From positions 1 through 53,477 of the forward strand of contig NZ_LQOT01000039.1 of NCBI RefSeq assembly GCF_002101585.1: DNA of 53,477 bases. The letters are read 5' to 3'. The translations under genes were made by a program, and so were the position numbers. Origin of the DNA: Mycolicibacter engbaekii. Lineage in GTDB: Bacteria > Actinomycetota > Actinomycetes > Mycobacteriales > Mycobacteriaceae. Shown in pieces: positions 9,012 through 19,000 of this stretch. The notes beneath the pieces were generated by a model. That model was given only the letters and a program-made list of their open reading frames with translations. It ran no database searches and was not told where the DNA came from. Within the stretch, counting starts at the first letter, position 1, and each line of letters begins with the position of its first letter.

Positions 9012-12000
9012 TCACTTCTGATGCCGCGGCCCGTGGCCGGCAGGAACGTCCGCCAGCGGCTTCCAGTCGGTGCCGCCGTTTGCGATGGCGGCGGCCATAC
9101 GGTCGTAGGCCTCGAGGACGAGGCGGCGGGTGCGGTACTCGCCGAAGTCGCGTTCCTCGTATTTGCGGACGACGAAGAAGGAGTCGAGGACGTGCTCAGC
9201 CTCGTCGCGGCAAAGGCCGTAGATGTGCAGGAAGGCGGCGTCGAGGTCGGCGCGCAGCAGTGCGCGGCGTTCGGGGTCCCAACGGAACGGCGGTCCATTA
9301 TCGCCGAGGTCTTGGGCGTAGGGCTGCAATCGCCAAGAGGTGTAGGAGAGTTCGAGGACGTAGGGGAGGAGCCAGTCGGTGAGGGTGGCGGCGGGGTGCC
9401 ACGGCGCGGGACGAACGAAGTATTCCGGTGCGGGGCACGCCAGCTGCTTGGTGGTGAAGTACTTCATGTGGGTTCCGCTGAGCTTCTGGCGGCTCACATA
9501 GTCAAAGACAGAGCTTGACCAAACTGCATGGAGCAGGGGACCATTTGCCGAACTTTGGGGCAGCGCGAGGAGGCAAGGGTCGCCGGCCGCTGCCTTGGGA
9601 AACACCGATGGAACGAAGGTCCGAGAATCGCTGGCGCGGGCGATATCTCGCCAACCCAGCAGCCATTTACGGTCCCAACGCTCGCTGAGCACCGTGTCGA
9701 TGTCGGATCGCTTCACCCAATACCGTGCCAGCGGCTCCAGATTCGGGTCGTCGTGCTGCTCGTCGGACAACCTGGGCAGCGTGCCGACGTTCAACTGCGC
9801 CTGGGTCGCGTCTTTGTAGGTGGAGAACCGGTGATCGAAGTGGCTGAGCATCTTCGCTTCGTACAGCGGGACGTATTCAGTGCCGTCCCGCTCGTAGGAC
9901 CACCCGTTGAAGCCGGCGTAGGCGAGCTCATCTGCGGTGCGGAAGAGTCCGGCGTCGGACGCCATGTTGAACAGGCCCTGGCTGAACGATAGGCACCACG
10001 GATTGCCGTCGGCGTCGTCGTCGCGGATCAGGACAGGATGGCGGGAATAGATGCCGAGGGTGATGTCGGCATCGGCACGGCTGCGGAACATCGGCAGTGT
10101 TCCGGTGTTGGGGTTGAGCGCGAGCACCTCGTCAGCGGTGAGCTCGAACCGTTTTTCCGGGACGTCGGAGACATGCCGGTTGAGGAAGGCGAACTTGGTG
10201 CGCTCTGCCGGGCGTCGGGTGCCGGTCATGGTCGTGACCGCGAACCGGTAGGCGTGGTGGACGTCTCGGAAGATCTTCGCCTCGTTGTCGAAGTCGTAGA
10301 ACGCGTAGAGCCGCCGATTGCTCAGGGTGTCTTTGAAGAATTCCGACGTCGTCTTGTCGGTGGCCAGCCCGGTGGGGGTGATGATGCCGGCCGCACCGTG
10401 GGAACTGGTGGCGGTGCGCATGTTCTCGGCGAACACGCTGTAGGTGTTGATCTTGCCTTGCGCGGTCAGTGGGAAGCGGCCGCCGCGTACGAGGTGGTTG
10501 GTGGCGTCGGATTGACGGCGTGCGGCTTGATAGAGCTGGAACAGGTCGGGTTCGGAGTCCTCCAGCTTGGCGATCATCTTCTTGCGGGCGGCAGCGTTAG
10601 GCGCCTTCTCGATATCGGTGCGGCCCATGTTGCCGAAGAACTGCTTGTCCTCGAGCTGCAGTGTCTCCCACGGAGGATTGCCGACCACACACGAGAATCC
10701 GCCACTCCAACCCGTTGCAGCTTCGGCGCTGCCATCCTCCGGAACGGTGAAGATGCCGGGGAACTCCAGATGCCAATGGAAGAACCGGTATTGGCGCGCC
10801 AGGTGATCGATCAGGTCGATGACGTTGTCCGGCACCGAGTCCGGGTTCTCCGACAGTGCGCGCAAAGTGGCATGCGTGATACCCGGCCCCGAGGTGGTTG
10901 CCCCCGTCTTGGGCTGGACGAACCCCGCGCACCAGGCGTCAGCCACCCGTTTGGCGGCGATCAGCTCCGGGTCTTCTTCCAGGCGACGCCAAGCGTCGGC
11001 GCGGGCTCGCATCGCCGCGACCGACGCGGCGTGCCCGGCGTCGGCGTCGAGCGCGGCCTTGGTCAATCGTCCAGTCGCCACGTCCAGGGTGTCTGGCCCC
11101 AATGCCAGGCTGAGTTGATCGTCGGATAGGCGTTCGGCTTTGTTGCGGGCCTTGAGCTTCTTGGTCCAGTCGGGGTCGTCATCACCGAGCACGGCGAAGG
11201 CGGTGTCCGGGATGTTGTGGCGCAGCAGTTCTGGGGTGGTGCCCAGGAGGGCATTGCCGACCCGAAAGTGTGCGTCGAGGAAGGGGAACGGCCGGTCAGG
11301 GTCGAACGCTTCGAGCCAGAGCGCGACTTTGGTGATCTCGATGGCGAGATCGTTGAGGTCCACCCCGTACACGCAGCGCTCGATGACGTCGGCGGTGGCC
11401 GCGCGCAGCTCGGCTGGGCTCGGTTCGGTCTCCCCGGTGCGCACTGTGGCCAGTGCGGCGGCGATGCGCCGGGCCGCGGCGACCACGAAATGCCCGCTGC
11501 CGCAGGCCGGGTCGACCACGGTCAGGTCCAGCAGCGCCTGCTGCGGGTCGGGGCCACCAACGGCCTCGGCGATCAGCGGGTCAAGGGCTTCGTCGAGGAC
11601 CAGCGCGATCAGCGCGGAGGGAGTGTAGTAGGAGCCGGACTTCTTGCGGTCGCTGCCGGTCGCGGTGTCCAGGGTGAAGGTGCGGTCGTCGGCGTGGTAT
11701 CGCGGAGTGTAGGCCAGCAGGCCCTCGTACATGCCACCGAGTTCCTCGCTGTCGAGGTTGCGGTAGTCGACGCGGCGGGGTGCTCCGGTGACCGGGTCAT
11801 TGATCTGTGCGAGGGCGCGGACCGCGGCCAACAGGTTGCGGTTGGGCAGCACCGCGCCGTCGAGCACGGCCAGGGCGTCGCGGCTGAATATGCTCGCGCC
11901 CAGCCCGGGCAGCCCGAGCTGCGGCAGCCCGTCGCCTGCCAGCGCGTCGGTGACGATCCGGTGGGCTTCCCAGAGGTCGGTGTGCCAGCCACCGATCGGC

Positions 12001-13130
12001 TGGTCGGCCAGGCGGCGCAGCCGGGCGGTGGAGAAGTAGTCGGCGTAGAGCCGGCGGGCCGCCGCTGAGGCGTCGGCGGGATGCAGCAGATCGCGGTCCT
12101 CGACGACGAACAGCACGATCAGCCGGTAGGCAATGTTCAGCAGCGCGCGATGCAGATCCTTGTCGGCATTTGCCGCGACGGCCAGGGTGTCGCGCAGTGT
12201 GGTGTTGGCGGGGTGGGAGACGAATCCGGTGCCCAACTCCTGCAGGGCGACTGCCACGCCGTCGCGCAGGTTCAGCAGGGCGCGGGCGCCGTCATCGATG
12301 GCGGTGGTGCGCCACCGTTCCAATAGGCAGTTGTCCAGTTTGGGTGAAGCCTGATCCAGGTCGGCGTCCGCGTCGTCACTGTCGTTATCGGCTTCGGCGG
12401 CGGCCTTTTTGGCTGCTTTGGCGGCCTTCTCGTCGAGCTGCGGGGCGAACCGACTGGCGTGCAGGGTCAAGAAGAGCACCCGGAAGTCGGCGTAGAGCTG
12501 GTCGGTGAAGATCGCATCCAGGTCGAACTCGACGAACGACTGCCGAGTCAGCGTGGAGGCGTCTCGCAGCAGCCGCAGCACTCGCCCATTGGACAGCACC
12601 CCCCACAGGGCGCGGTCCTCACGGTTGAGGTAGTCCTGCAGCATGGCTTGGGGGGCGCGGGCGGTCACCGACGGGGTCTTGGTGTCCAGTTCGACGCCGG
12701 CGCCGAGCAGGTGCAGTGGGGCCCACGCGGCCGGGGCGGCGGCATCAGGCCACGACAACCGATGGGAAATCGGGAAATGCGGGGCATCGGTCTCACCCAG
12801 GCCCGGCGGAACCGCCAGCCCGCCGCTGATGGCCTCGGGGCGGCCCCATCCCAGTTCGTAGAGCAGCGGCAGCAGCCAGCGTTCGCGGGTGAGTTTGGTG
12901 GCGGGGTCGCCTGCGGGCAATCTCTCCAGTGCGGCTCGCCATTTGGCGTGGGCGCCCAGCATGGCTTCCCAAGCGCGGGCGATGGCGGCGTTGATGGCCA
13001 TACCCGGCGGCAGCTGGTATGCCTCGGCGGTTTGACCGGGCAACCGCAGCTCGTTGGCCCGAGGGATCGCCTCGGAGGGCAGGGCGGTGCCGACGCTACG
13101 GATCGCGCGGAACACCGATGCGGTGGTCAT
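9012..13130 (-). CDS. Eco57I/PglX-class adenine DNA methylase (DrmMI-like)
   Basis: 1372 residues. The ATG at 13130 overlaps the SNF2 helicase stop (ATGA). Gamma-class N6-adenine methylase motifs: SGSYYTP just before motif I DPACGSGHF (about 540), VYGVDLNDLAIEI (motif II) and catalytic motif IV NPPWE (about 817). The long N-terminal region and a C-terminal target-recognition region (INTYSVFAENM, GIITPTGLATDKTTS, QKLSGTHMKYF) fit Eco57I, PglX and DISARM DrmMI proteins. It should mark self DNA so that the coupled helicases attack only unmodified DNA. No separate restriction endonuclease gene sits beside it; nuclease activity may come from the C-terminal fold of the giant helicase. DISARM membership is inferred from the SNF2-methylase pairing. 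Confidence 0.85.
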   Translation of the reverse strand: MTTASVFRAIRSVGTALPSEAIPRANELRLPGQTAEAYQLPPGMAINAAIARAWEAMLGAHAKWRAALERLPAGDPATKLTRERWLLPLLYELGWGRPEAISGGLAVPPGLGETDAPHFPISHRLSWPDAAAPAAWAPLHLLGAGVELDTKTPSVTARAPQAMLQDYLNREDRALWGVLSNGRVLRLLRDASTLTRQSFVEFDLDAIFTDQLYADFRVLFLTLHASRFAPQLDEKAAKAAKKAAAEADNDSDDADADLDQASPKLDNCLLERWRTTAIDDGARALLNLRDGVAVALQELGTGFVSHPANTTLRDTLAVAANADKDLHRALLNIAYRLIVLFVVEDRDLLHPADASAAARRLYADYFSTARLRRLADQPIGGWHTDLWEAHRIVTDALAGDGLPQLGLPGLGASIFSRDALAVLDGAVLPNRNLLAAVRALAQINDPVTGAPRRVDYRNLDSEELGGMYEGLLAYTPRYHADDRTFTLDTATGSDRKKSGSYYTPSALIALVLDEALDPLIAEAVGGPDPQQALLDLTVVDPACGSGHFVVAAARRIAAALATVRTGETEPSPAELRAATADVIERCVYGVDLNDLAIEITKVALWLEAFDPDRPFPFLDAHFRVGNALLGTTPELLRHNIPDTAFAVLGDDDPDWTKKLKARNKAERLSDDQLSLALGPDTLDVATGRLTKAALDADAGHAASVAAMRARADAWRRLEEDPELIAAKRVADAWCAGFVQPKTGATTSGPGITHATLRALSENPDSVPDNVIDLIDHLARQYRFFHWHLEFPGIFTVPEDGSAEAATGWSGGFSCVVGNPPWETLQLEDKQFFGNMGRTDIEKAPNAAARKKMIAKLEDSEPDLFQLYQAARRQSDATNHLVRGGRFPLTAQGKINTYSVFAENMRTATSSHGAAGIITPTGLATDKTTSEFFKDTLSNRRLYAFYDFDNEAKIFRDVHHAYRFAVTTMTGTRRPAERTKFAFLNRHVSDVPEKRFELTADEVLALNPNTGTLPMFRSRADADITLGIYSRHPVLIRDDDADGNPWCLSFSQGLFNMASDAGLFRTADELAYAGFNGWSYERDGTEYVPLYEAKMLSHFDHRFSTYKDATQAQLNVGTLPRLSDEQHDDPNLEPLARYWVKRSDIDTVLSERWDRKWLLGWRDIARASDSRTFVPSVFPKAAAGDPCLLALPQSSANGPLLHAVWSSSVFDYVSRQKLSGTHMKYFTTKQLACPAPEYFVRPAPWHPAATLTDWLLPYVLELSYTSWRLQPYAQDLGDNGPPFRWDPERRALLRADLDAAFLHIYGLCRDEAEHVLDSFFVVRKYEERDFGEYRTRRLVLEAYDRMAAAIANGGTDWKPLADVPAGHGPRHQK

Positions 13131-16006
13131 GTGGAACTCCCGTCGGGCAGAAAGACATACACACCGAGAACGTCGGCGGGCGGTAGGAACTTCACCCGGG
13201 GGGTTCTGCCGCCGGCTTTGGCGGCGGTACGCACTGCCTGGTGCTCAGTCACCAACGCTGCAGCGGCATCGGCGCCGGTGGTGGCGAGCTGTGCGGCCAG
13301 GGCGGGCAGCCGGTCAAGGGCGCGGCCCAATTGGGCTCGGGCCAGGACGTCATCGACATTGCCAGACGGGCTCAATGTCAGCAATGCGTCCACCTCGGAC
13401 TGCGGCAGCCAGGTCAGCGTGTCCCCGCTGCCGGTGAATGCGACGAAGCGGGCCTCTTCGGCGACCTGGGTGACGGTGGTAGCCGTGCCGGGCAGGGTGA
13501 TCTCCAACCGGTGACGCACCATCAGCAAGGTGGTCACCTTGCGGACCCCGTCGGTGCGCATCACGCCGGCGCGCCGCGCCGGCCGGGCCGCAGCATCCAA
13601 CCGGGCATCCAGGGCTGCGTCCAGCACGTAGCGCGACAGGGCCTCCACGCACGTGTCAGTGCGGGCCAATACGTGGTGGCCCGGCGGCATCGGCAGGGAC
13701 CGGTGGAAGGTCAGCGTCGCAGCTTTGGTGGGTGGCAGCTGGTCACGCACCGCGGCGGGCAGGGTGTCGATACGAGTGGTGAACCCGTCGGCAGTGTCGC
13801 TGACGGCCGCCCCCAACAGCGACAGCGCAGTGCGGGTGAACGACTCCACGTCGGCCGGCCCGCCCAGGGCCCGGCGCACTTCGGTCAGTGCCTGGGCGAC
13901 GGTGTCGGGCTTGAGCCCGGCCTGCCGGAACCGTGACCGGGACGCCTTCTCGCGTTCGGCGGCATCCGACCAGGCGACCTCAACCTGCTCCGCCAGGGAG
14001 GCCGAGGTGGCTGTTGCGAAGTCCAGGGTGAGCTGTTCGGCGTCTTTGCCGCGCAGCAACAGCGACTCCCAGATCGCCTTCATCACGGTGGCTGAGTCGA
14101 CGGGGATCGGCACCGACACCCCGATGCTGCGCTTGATGTTTTCGTGGCGGCGGATCAACACCTGGAGCACGATGCCGTCGATGCCGTTGTCTTCCCCGTA
14201 ATAGGTGACGGTGCGCACCACCGGGGCCTGTTGGCCGAACCGGTCGACGCGGCCCTCCCGCTGTTCGTGGCGGGTCGGGTTCCAGGCCAGGTCGTAATGC
14301 ACGACGGCGCTGAAACCGTCCTGCAGGTTGACGCCCTCCGACAGGCAGTCGGTGGCGATCAGGAGCCGCGGACCGTCGTGTGCGGTCAGCGCGGCGACCC
14401 GTTCTTCGCGCTCCTCCGGCGGCAACGTTCCACTGACTACCTCCATCCTCAGCCCGGGAACCCTGGCCAGGGCAGCGCCGAGGTGCTCGCCCAGATACTC
14501 GGCGGTTGGAATGAAGCGGCAGAACACGATCGGGTGAAACCCGTCGGAGATGAGGTCCTTGATAAGTGGGATGGCCCGCTTGAGTTTGGCGTCGTGGCGC
14601 GGTCCCCGCAACGCTGCCGCCGCTGCGGCCAACTCTCGCAGCCGCTTTCGGGCTCCGGTGTCGGGGCTGTCGCTGGTGGCTGTGGTGTCGGCGCCTACGG
14701 TGATGTCTTCGGCCTCGGTCGCGTCATCGAGATCGGAGTCCAGCACGCGTGGTTCGGCGTAGGCGTCAATGACCGCCTCATCGGTGTCGTCTGCGGTGGC
14801 CGCCACCGCGGAGCGGTTGAGCAGGGTCTGCTCGGCGGCGGCTGGGCTGGAGGCCAGGCAGCGCAGCAGTGCGATCGCAGACCACCAGCGGACTCGCTGG
14901 CGCACTGCGGACAGCTTGGGGTCGGTGACCTGTTCGCGGACGTAATCCATCACGTCGTCGAACAGCGCACGGTAGCCGGCGGTGAGTTTGTAGGCGGTCT
15001 CGCCGGTTTCCCGCTGCGGGAATGGGGTGTCCTCGTCGAGGTATTCACGGATATCGGCGCGGCGGCGCTGGATCATATATTGCGCCAGCAGCTTCCGGTC
15101 CTCTTCGCGGTCCTTGCCGGACAGGTCCGTCGGCAGGTCACCCAAACGATTGTCGAGCAGCCCGATCAGGGATTGCCAGGCGGTGTCGTCTCCGCTGTGC
15201 GGGGTCGCGGTCAGCAGCAGCAGGTGGCGGTCATGGTCGTCGGCAAGCTTGCGCAGCAGTGTGTAGCGCAGATGTGCTTGGCTGCCGCCGCCCGTTCCGG
15301 CCGAGGCCACACAGGTGTGAGCTTCGTCGACGATCACCAATTCCGGACAGTTCAGGGCGAATTCGTCGCGGCGGGTCTTCTGTTTGATGAAGTCGGTGGA
15401 GATCACCAGGTGCGGATAGTGCTGGTAGAGATTCGAGCCGAAGGGGACATTGCGGGACAGTCGGTTGACCGTTGACGGCAACAACAGCTGAGCATCGATA
15501 CCGAACTTATGCAGCAGTTCGCTCTGCCACTGTGGGGCCAGTTGGGGTGAACACAGCACCACCAGCCGTTGTGCGTCACCGGTGGCCAACAGCTCCGCGG
15601 CGATCAATCCGGCCTCCACCGTCTTGCCGATCCCGACCCCGTCGGCGATCAGCAGCCGCACCGTGTTCTGGCGGGCCGCCATCAGCAGCGGCACCAGTTG
15701 ATAGTTGCGCGGCGTGACCGCTAGCCGGGCGAACGAGCGGAACGGACCGCCGCCCGCATGGAACGACAGGCGTAGCGCGTCTCGCAGCAGGCGGGCCCGG
15801 GTGGCGTCGCCGCGGTCCTCGACACTGGGCGGGTCGAACGTCGCCGCGGCGAACTCGTCGATACCGGGCAGCAGCACGGTCGTCTCGTCTTCGTGACCGC
15901 CGAGGGGGCGGACCAGCAGTGCCCCCTCGGGGGATCCCGGCAGGACCAGCCAGTCCCGGCCGCGAGCGGTGACCAAAGCGCCGGCGGGGTAGTCGAGGAC
16001 TGTCAT
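13127..16006 (-). CDS. SNF2-family helicase (DrmD-like)
   Basis: 959 residues from the ATG at 16006, which shares one base with the upstream stop (TGATG). The reading frame extends to 16105 but those codons lie inside the previous gene. Swi2/Snf2 ATPase motifs: Walker A DGVGIGKT (about 120), DEAH box VDEAHTC (about 223), LLLTATPHSG (III), then the second RecA lobe with ATDCLSEGVNLQ (V) and HEQREGRVDRFGQ (VI, about 580). The C-terminal 350 residues are helical and unassigned. SNF2 proteins translocate on double-stranded DNA. In class 1 DISARM such a protein (DrmD) is encoded next to the adenine methylase DrmMI, exactly the pairing and coupling seen here. Confidence 0.88.
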   Translation of the reverse strand: MTVLDYPAGALVTARGRDWLVLPGSPEGALLVRPLGGHEDETTVLLPGIDEFAAATFDPPSVEDRGDATRARLLRDALRLSFHAGGGPFRSFARLAVTPRNYQLVPLLMAARQNTVRLLIADGVGIGKTVEAGLIAAELLATGDAQRLVVLCSPQLAPQWQSELLHKFGIDAQLLLPSTVNRLSRNVPFGSNLYQHYPHLVISTDFIKQKTRRDEFALNCPELVIVDEAHTCVASAGTGGGSQAHLRYTLLRKLADDHDRHLLLLTATPHSGDDTAWQSLIGLLDNRLGDLPTDLSGKDREEDRKLLAQYMIQRRRADIREYLDEDTPFPQRETGETAYKLTAGYRALFDDVMDYVREQVTDPKLSAVRQRVRWWSAIALLRCLASSPAAAEQTLLNRSAVAATADDTDEAVIDAYAEPRVLDSDLDDATEAEDITVGADTTATSDSPDTGARKRLRELAAAAAALRGPRHDAKLKRAIPLIKDLISDGFHPIVFCRFIPTAEYLGEHLGAALARVPGLRMEVVSGTLPPEEREERVAALTAHDGPRLLIATDCLSEGVNLQDGFSAVVHYDLAWNPTRHEQREGRVDRFGQQAPVVRTVTYYGEDNGIDGIVLQVLIRRHENIKRSIGVSVPIPVDSATVMKAIWESLLLRGKDAEQLTLDFATATSASLAEQVEVAWSDAAEREKASRSRFRQAGLKPDTVAQALTEVRRALGGPADVESFTRTALSLLGAAVSDTADGFTTRIDTLPAAVRDQLPPTKAATLTFHRSLPMPPGHHVLARTDTCVEALSRYVLDAALDARLDAAARPARRAGVMRTDGVRKVTTLLMVRHRLEITLPGTATTVTQVAEEARFVAFTGSGDTLTWLPQSEVDALLTLSPSGNVDDVLARAQLGRALDRLPALAAQLATTGADAAAALVTEHQAVRTAAKAGGRTPRVKFLPPADVLGVYVFLPDGSST

Positions 16007-19000
16007 CAGATCGCTTTCGGGGGGCCGAAGATGTCGCTCTTTTCTGCGAAGGTCTTGAGCCATCCTGCGTCGGCATCTTGGTAGCCGAACCGCAGCACCA
16101 ACCAACCGGCTTCGTCTTCGAGTTTCATCCGTGCCTGCTCGTCCTTCTCGTGTTGGTAGGCGGAATCGTGGACGGGGCCGTCGATGAAGACCGCCACGTC
16201 CATTCCGCCGGTGTGATAGGCGAAATCTGGCCGCACGTAATACCCGTCGACGATCTGCTGCGCATCGTCCGGCAGTCGGTAGCCATGTTCGTCGAGCAGT
16301 GCGAGGAACCTGCGCTCCAGTTCGCTGTCACAGGCTTGTGTGAGATTCGTCAGGTGCTCGGAGCGCTCCTGGCCCCCGGCGCCGACGGCGATAGTCGCCG
16401 TGGTGAGCTGCTGGAGTAGCTCGGTGACGCAGTGCCGGTCTAGGCGTTGGTGATCCCACTGGTTGGCATACGACAACAGACAGTCATAGCAGGCCTGCGC
16501 GCAGTCCTCGGTGGCGTGTGGTGCGCGTTTGCGATCTTCGCCGGTGTCGGGATCGAAGTGCAGGATCTCCAAGGCTTTTCGGGCCACCGCGCGTAGCTGG
16601 CCGTCCTCGGTGGCCAGCCGGCGCAGGACACCGGCACCGCCCTCGGCGGCCTCGAAGAACAACAGTCGAGACCAGGCATGATCCCCGGTATTACTCGGCA
16701 GGGCCTCGGTGGCCAGTTCGCTGTCCTCAAGTTGGTACACGGTCTCGATGCCGCGTTTGAGGGCGTACGCGGCGGCCATGCGTTGCTCGGTTGGGATCGA
16801 CGGATCCAGATGCAGCAGCAGCGCGTTTCGGTGGTCCTCGACATGCGGGATCACCCGCTGATAACGCGGTGCCTCTCCGTGCACGTTCTTGGCCAGATCG
16901 GCTTCGCTGCACCAGCGGCCATCCACGGTGTCGAGCACGTGGCCGCGGACATCTTTGTCCTTGCGGCGCCGCAGGCCTACGTTCATCCGCCGGATCAGTG
17001 CGGTGTCTCCATAGGTGATTGTGCCCAGGAGGTTGCTGCCTGCACTGATCGTGCTGGTGAGCTGTCCGGCGCGCTCGCCGTGCGGCACGAACCGGATGGA
17101 GGTGAGGATCTCATGCCCGGCGCGCTGCCGCTCCTCCTCGTCGGCGCTGATCCGGTCACGGCGACGGGTCTTGACCGACAGAAGTCGCATCAGGTTGGGC
17201 ATTGTGTCCAGGGTCGGACTGGCGCAGTGCTGGCAGACGTCCACCGTGGTCGAGTCGTGGAGATAGCCGCAGGCTCCACAGCGCTTGATTTCGGTGATGG
17301 CGACTCCGGTGCCGTCCTCGCGGGCGGGCAGGCCGACGCGGGTCACCTCGTAGCGGGCGCCCTCGTGGTAAATGAAGGCGCCTGGTCCGAACTCGCTGAT
17401 CGCGATGAACCGTGGACGCTGGATGAAGTCACCCTCCCCGTTGCGGGTACGCCGCTCGGCGGGGATGAACGCCGACAGCGGCAGCCGCGGGAACGAATAG
17501 CCGGGCAGGAACCCTTCCGAGGCGAAGTAGCGGTAGGTGTAGAAATCGCCTTGCATGATGTCGTCGACCTGGCCTTTGAGCAGGTCGAGCGCGGCGCGGG
17601 CTTCCGAGATCCGGCCGCGGGCACGCTGTTTGGATGCCTCGGAGGCGCCGATGGTCTTCAGTGTGGTGTTGGCGCTGTCCAGTTCGGTCTGCGCGTCGCG
17701 ATACAGGCCGCGCCAACGGTCGGCGGCACTGTTGAATCGCATGGCGGCACGCTCGACGGTCTCGGTTACCCAGCTCGGCGACCACCAGGGGGCGGTGGTG
17801 ACCTCGGTTGCGGCGGACAGGATCTGCGTGATTGCCTCCGTGGCTGCGGCGCGGCTGGCCGTGGACTCGATGGTCGCAAGCACCTCAGGGCGTAGCGGCA
17901 GACCGGGCTGGTCGATGTCGAGCAGGTCGACCATGCTGACCTTGAGGTCGAGCCCGCAGGTGACCAACCAGATGGCATGCGCGTGGGCGCGTACGAGATC
18001 TTGGTTGCCCAATTCCAGCCGGGGTGGGGCGACAGCGCCGGCGACCATGTCCTGGCTGCGCCGAAAGTAGTAGGCGTCGTGAGCGTTTCCGGTGGCGCAG
18101 TAGGTCAGGGCGATCGCCGGTTGCCCTGACCGCCCAGCCCGGCCGGACCGTTGAGCGTAGTTGGCCGGGGTGGGCGGCACGTTACGCATCCCGACCACAT
18201 TGAGGCTGTTGATGTCGACGCCGAGTTCCATGGTGGGCGAGCAGTACAGCACCGGAAGGCGGGCAGCGCCGAAGTCGTCCTCGCGTCTCTGACGTTTGGC
18301 CGCCTCCACCTGGGCGGTGTGCTCGCGGGCCTCTAATCCAATCAATGCCTGCGCGGTTCCGGCGTACAGGTCGCGGAAGTAGGGGTTGACCCGGCCTTGA
18401 GCCCGGTTGCCGCGTAGGGGATCGGGTGCACGGTGCTCACCGGTCCCTGGATGCCATTCGATGAGGTCGGCGCGGACCCGGTAGCCGGTCGGACGCTTCG
18501 GGACCTTGACGCGCGCCAGGATTCCGGCGGTGGCCAGTGTCTCCATCAGCGCTTCGATGATCAACTGGGCATCGTCGGTCTTGATCTCATGCGGATGTCC
18601 CGGGAAGCGGTTGGGGCGCCGCAGCCAGCGTCCGTAGGCGCCCAGCCCGGACAGGTAGAGGTCTGCCCCCGTTCCCGCCGTCTTCGGTCGGCTGCCCGGA
18701 TAGGCGGTCCCGCTGTAGGTGCCATTCTCCTCGGAGATCGCCCATGGATCTTTCAGCCACTCTCGGCTGGTGCGGCGCATTGCGTCGAATTTCTCTTCGG
18801 TGAGGAATTCGGTCTCTATGCACAGATTCCGGCGGAGCTCGTCGAGCAAGACATGCATCAGGTCGTGGCGAGTCTGCGGGTCGGCGCTCGCCAGCGGCTC
18901 GCCGCGGTTCGACCACTTCGAATCGTCGGAGGCCAGTGCGGCCAGACCGTCGTAGGCCAACCGTAATTGGCCCGTCTGTTCCAAGTTGGGCATGGTGATG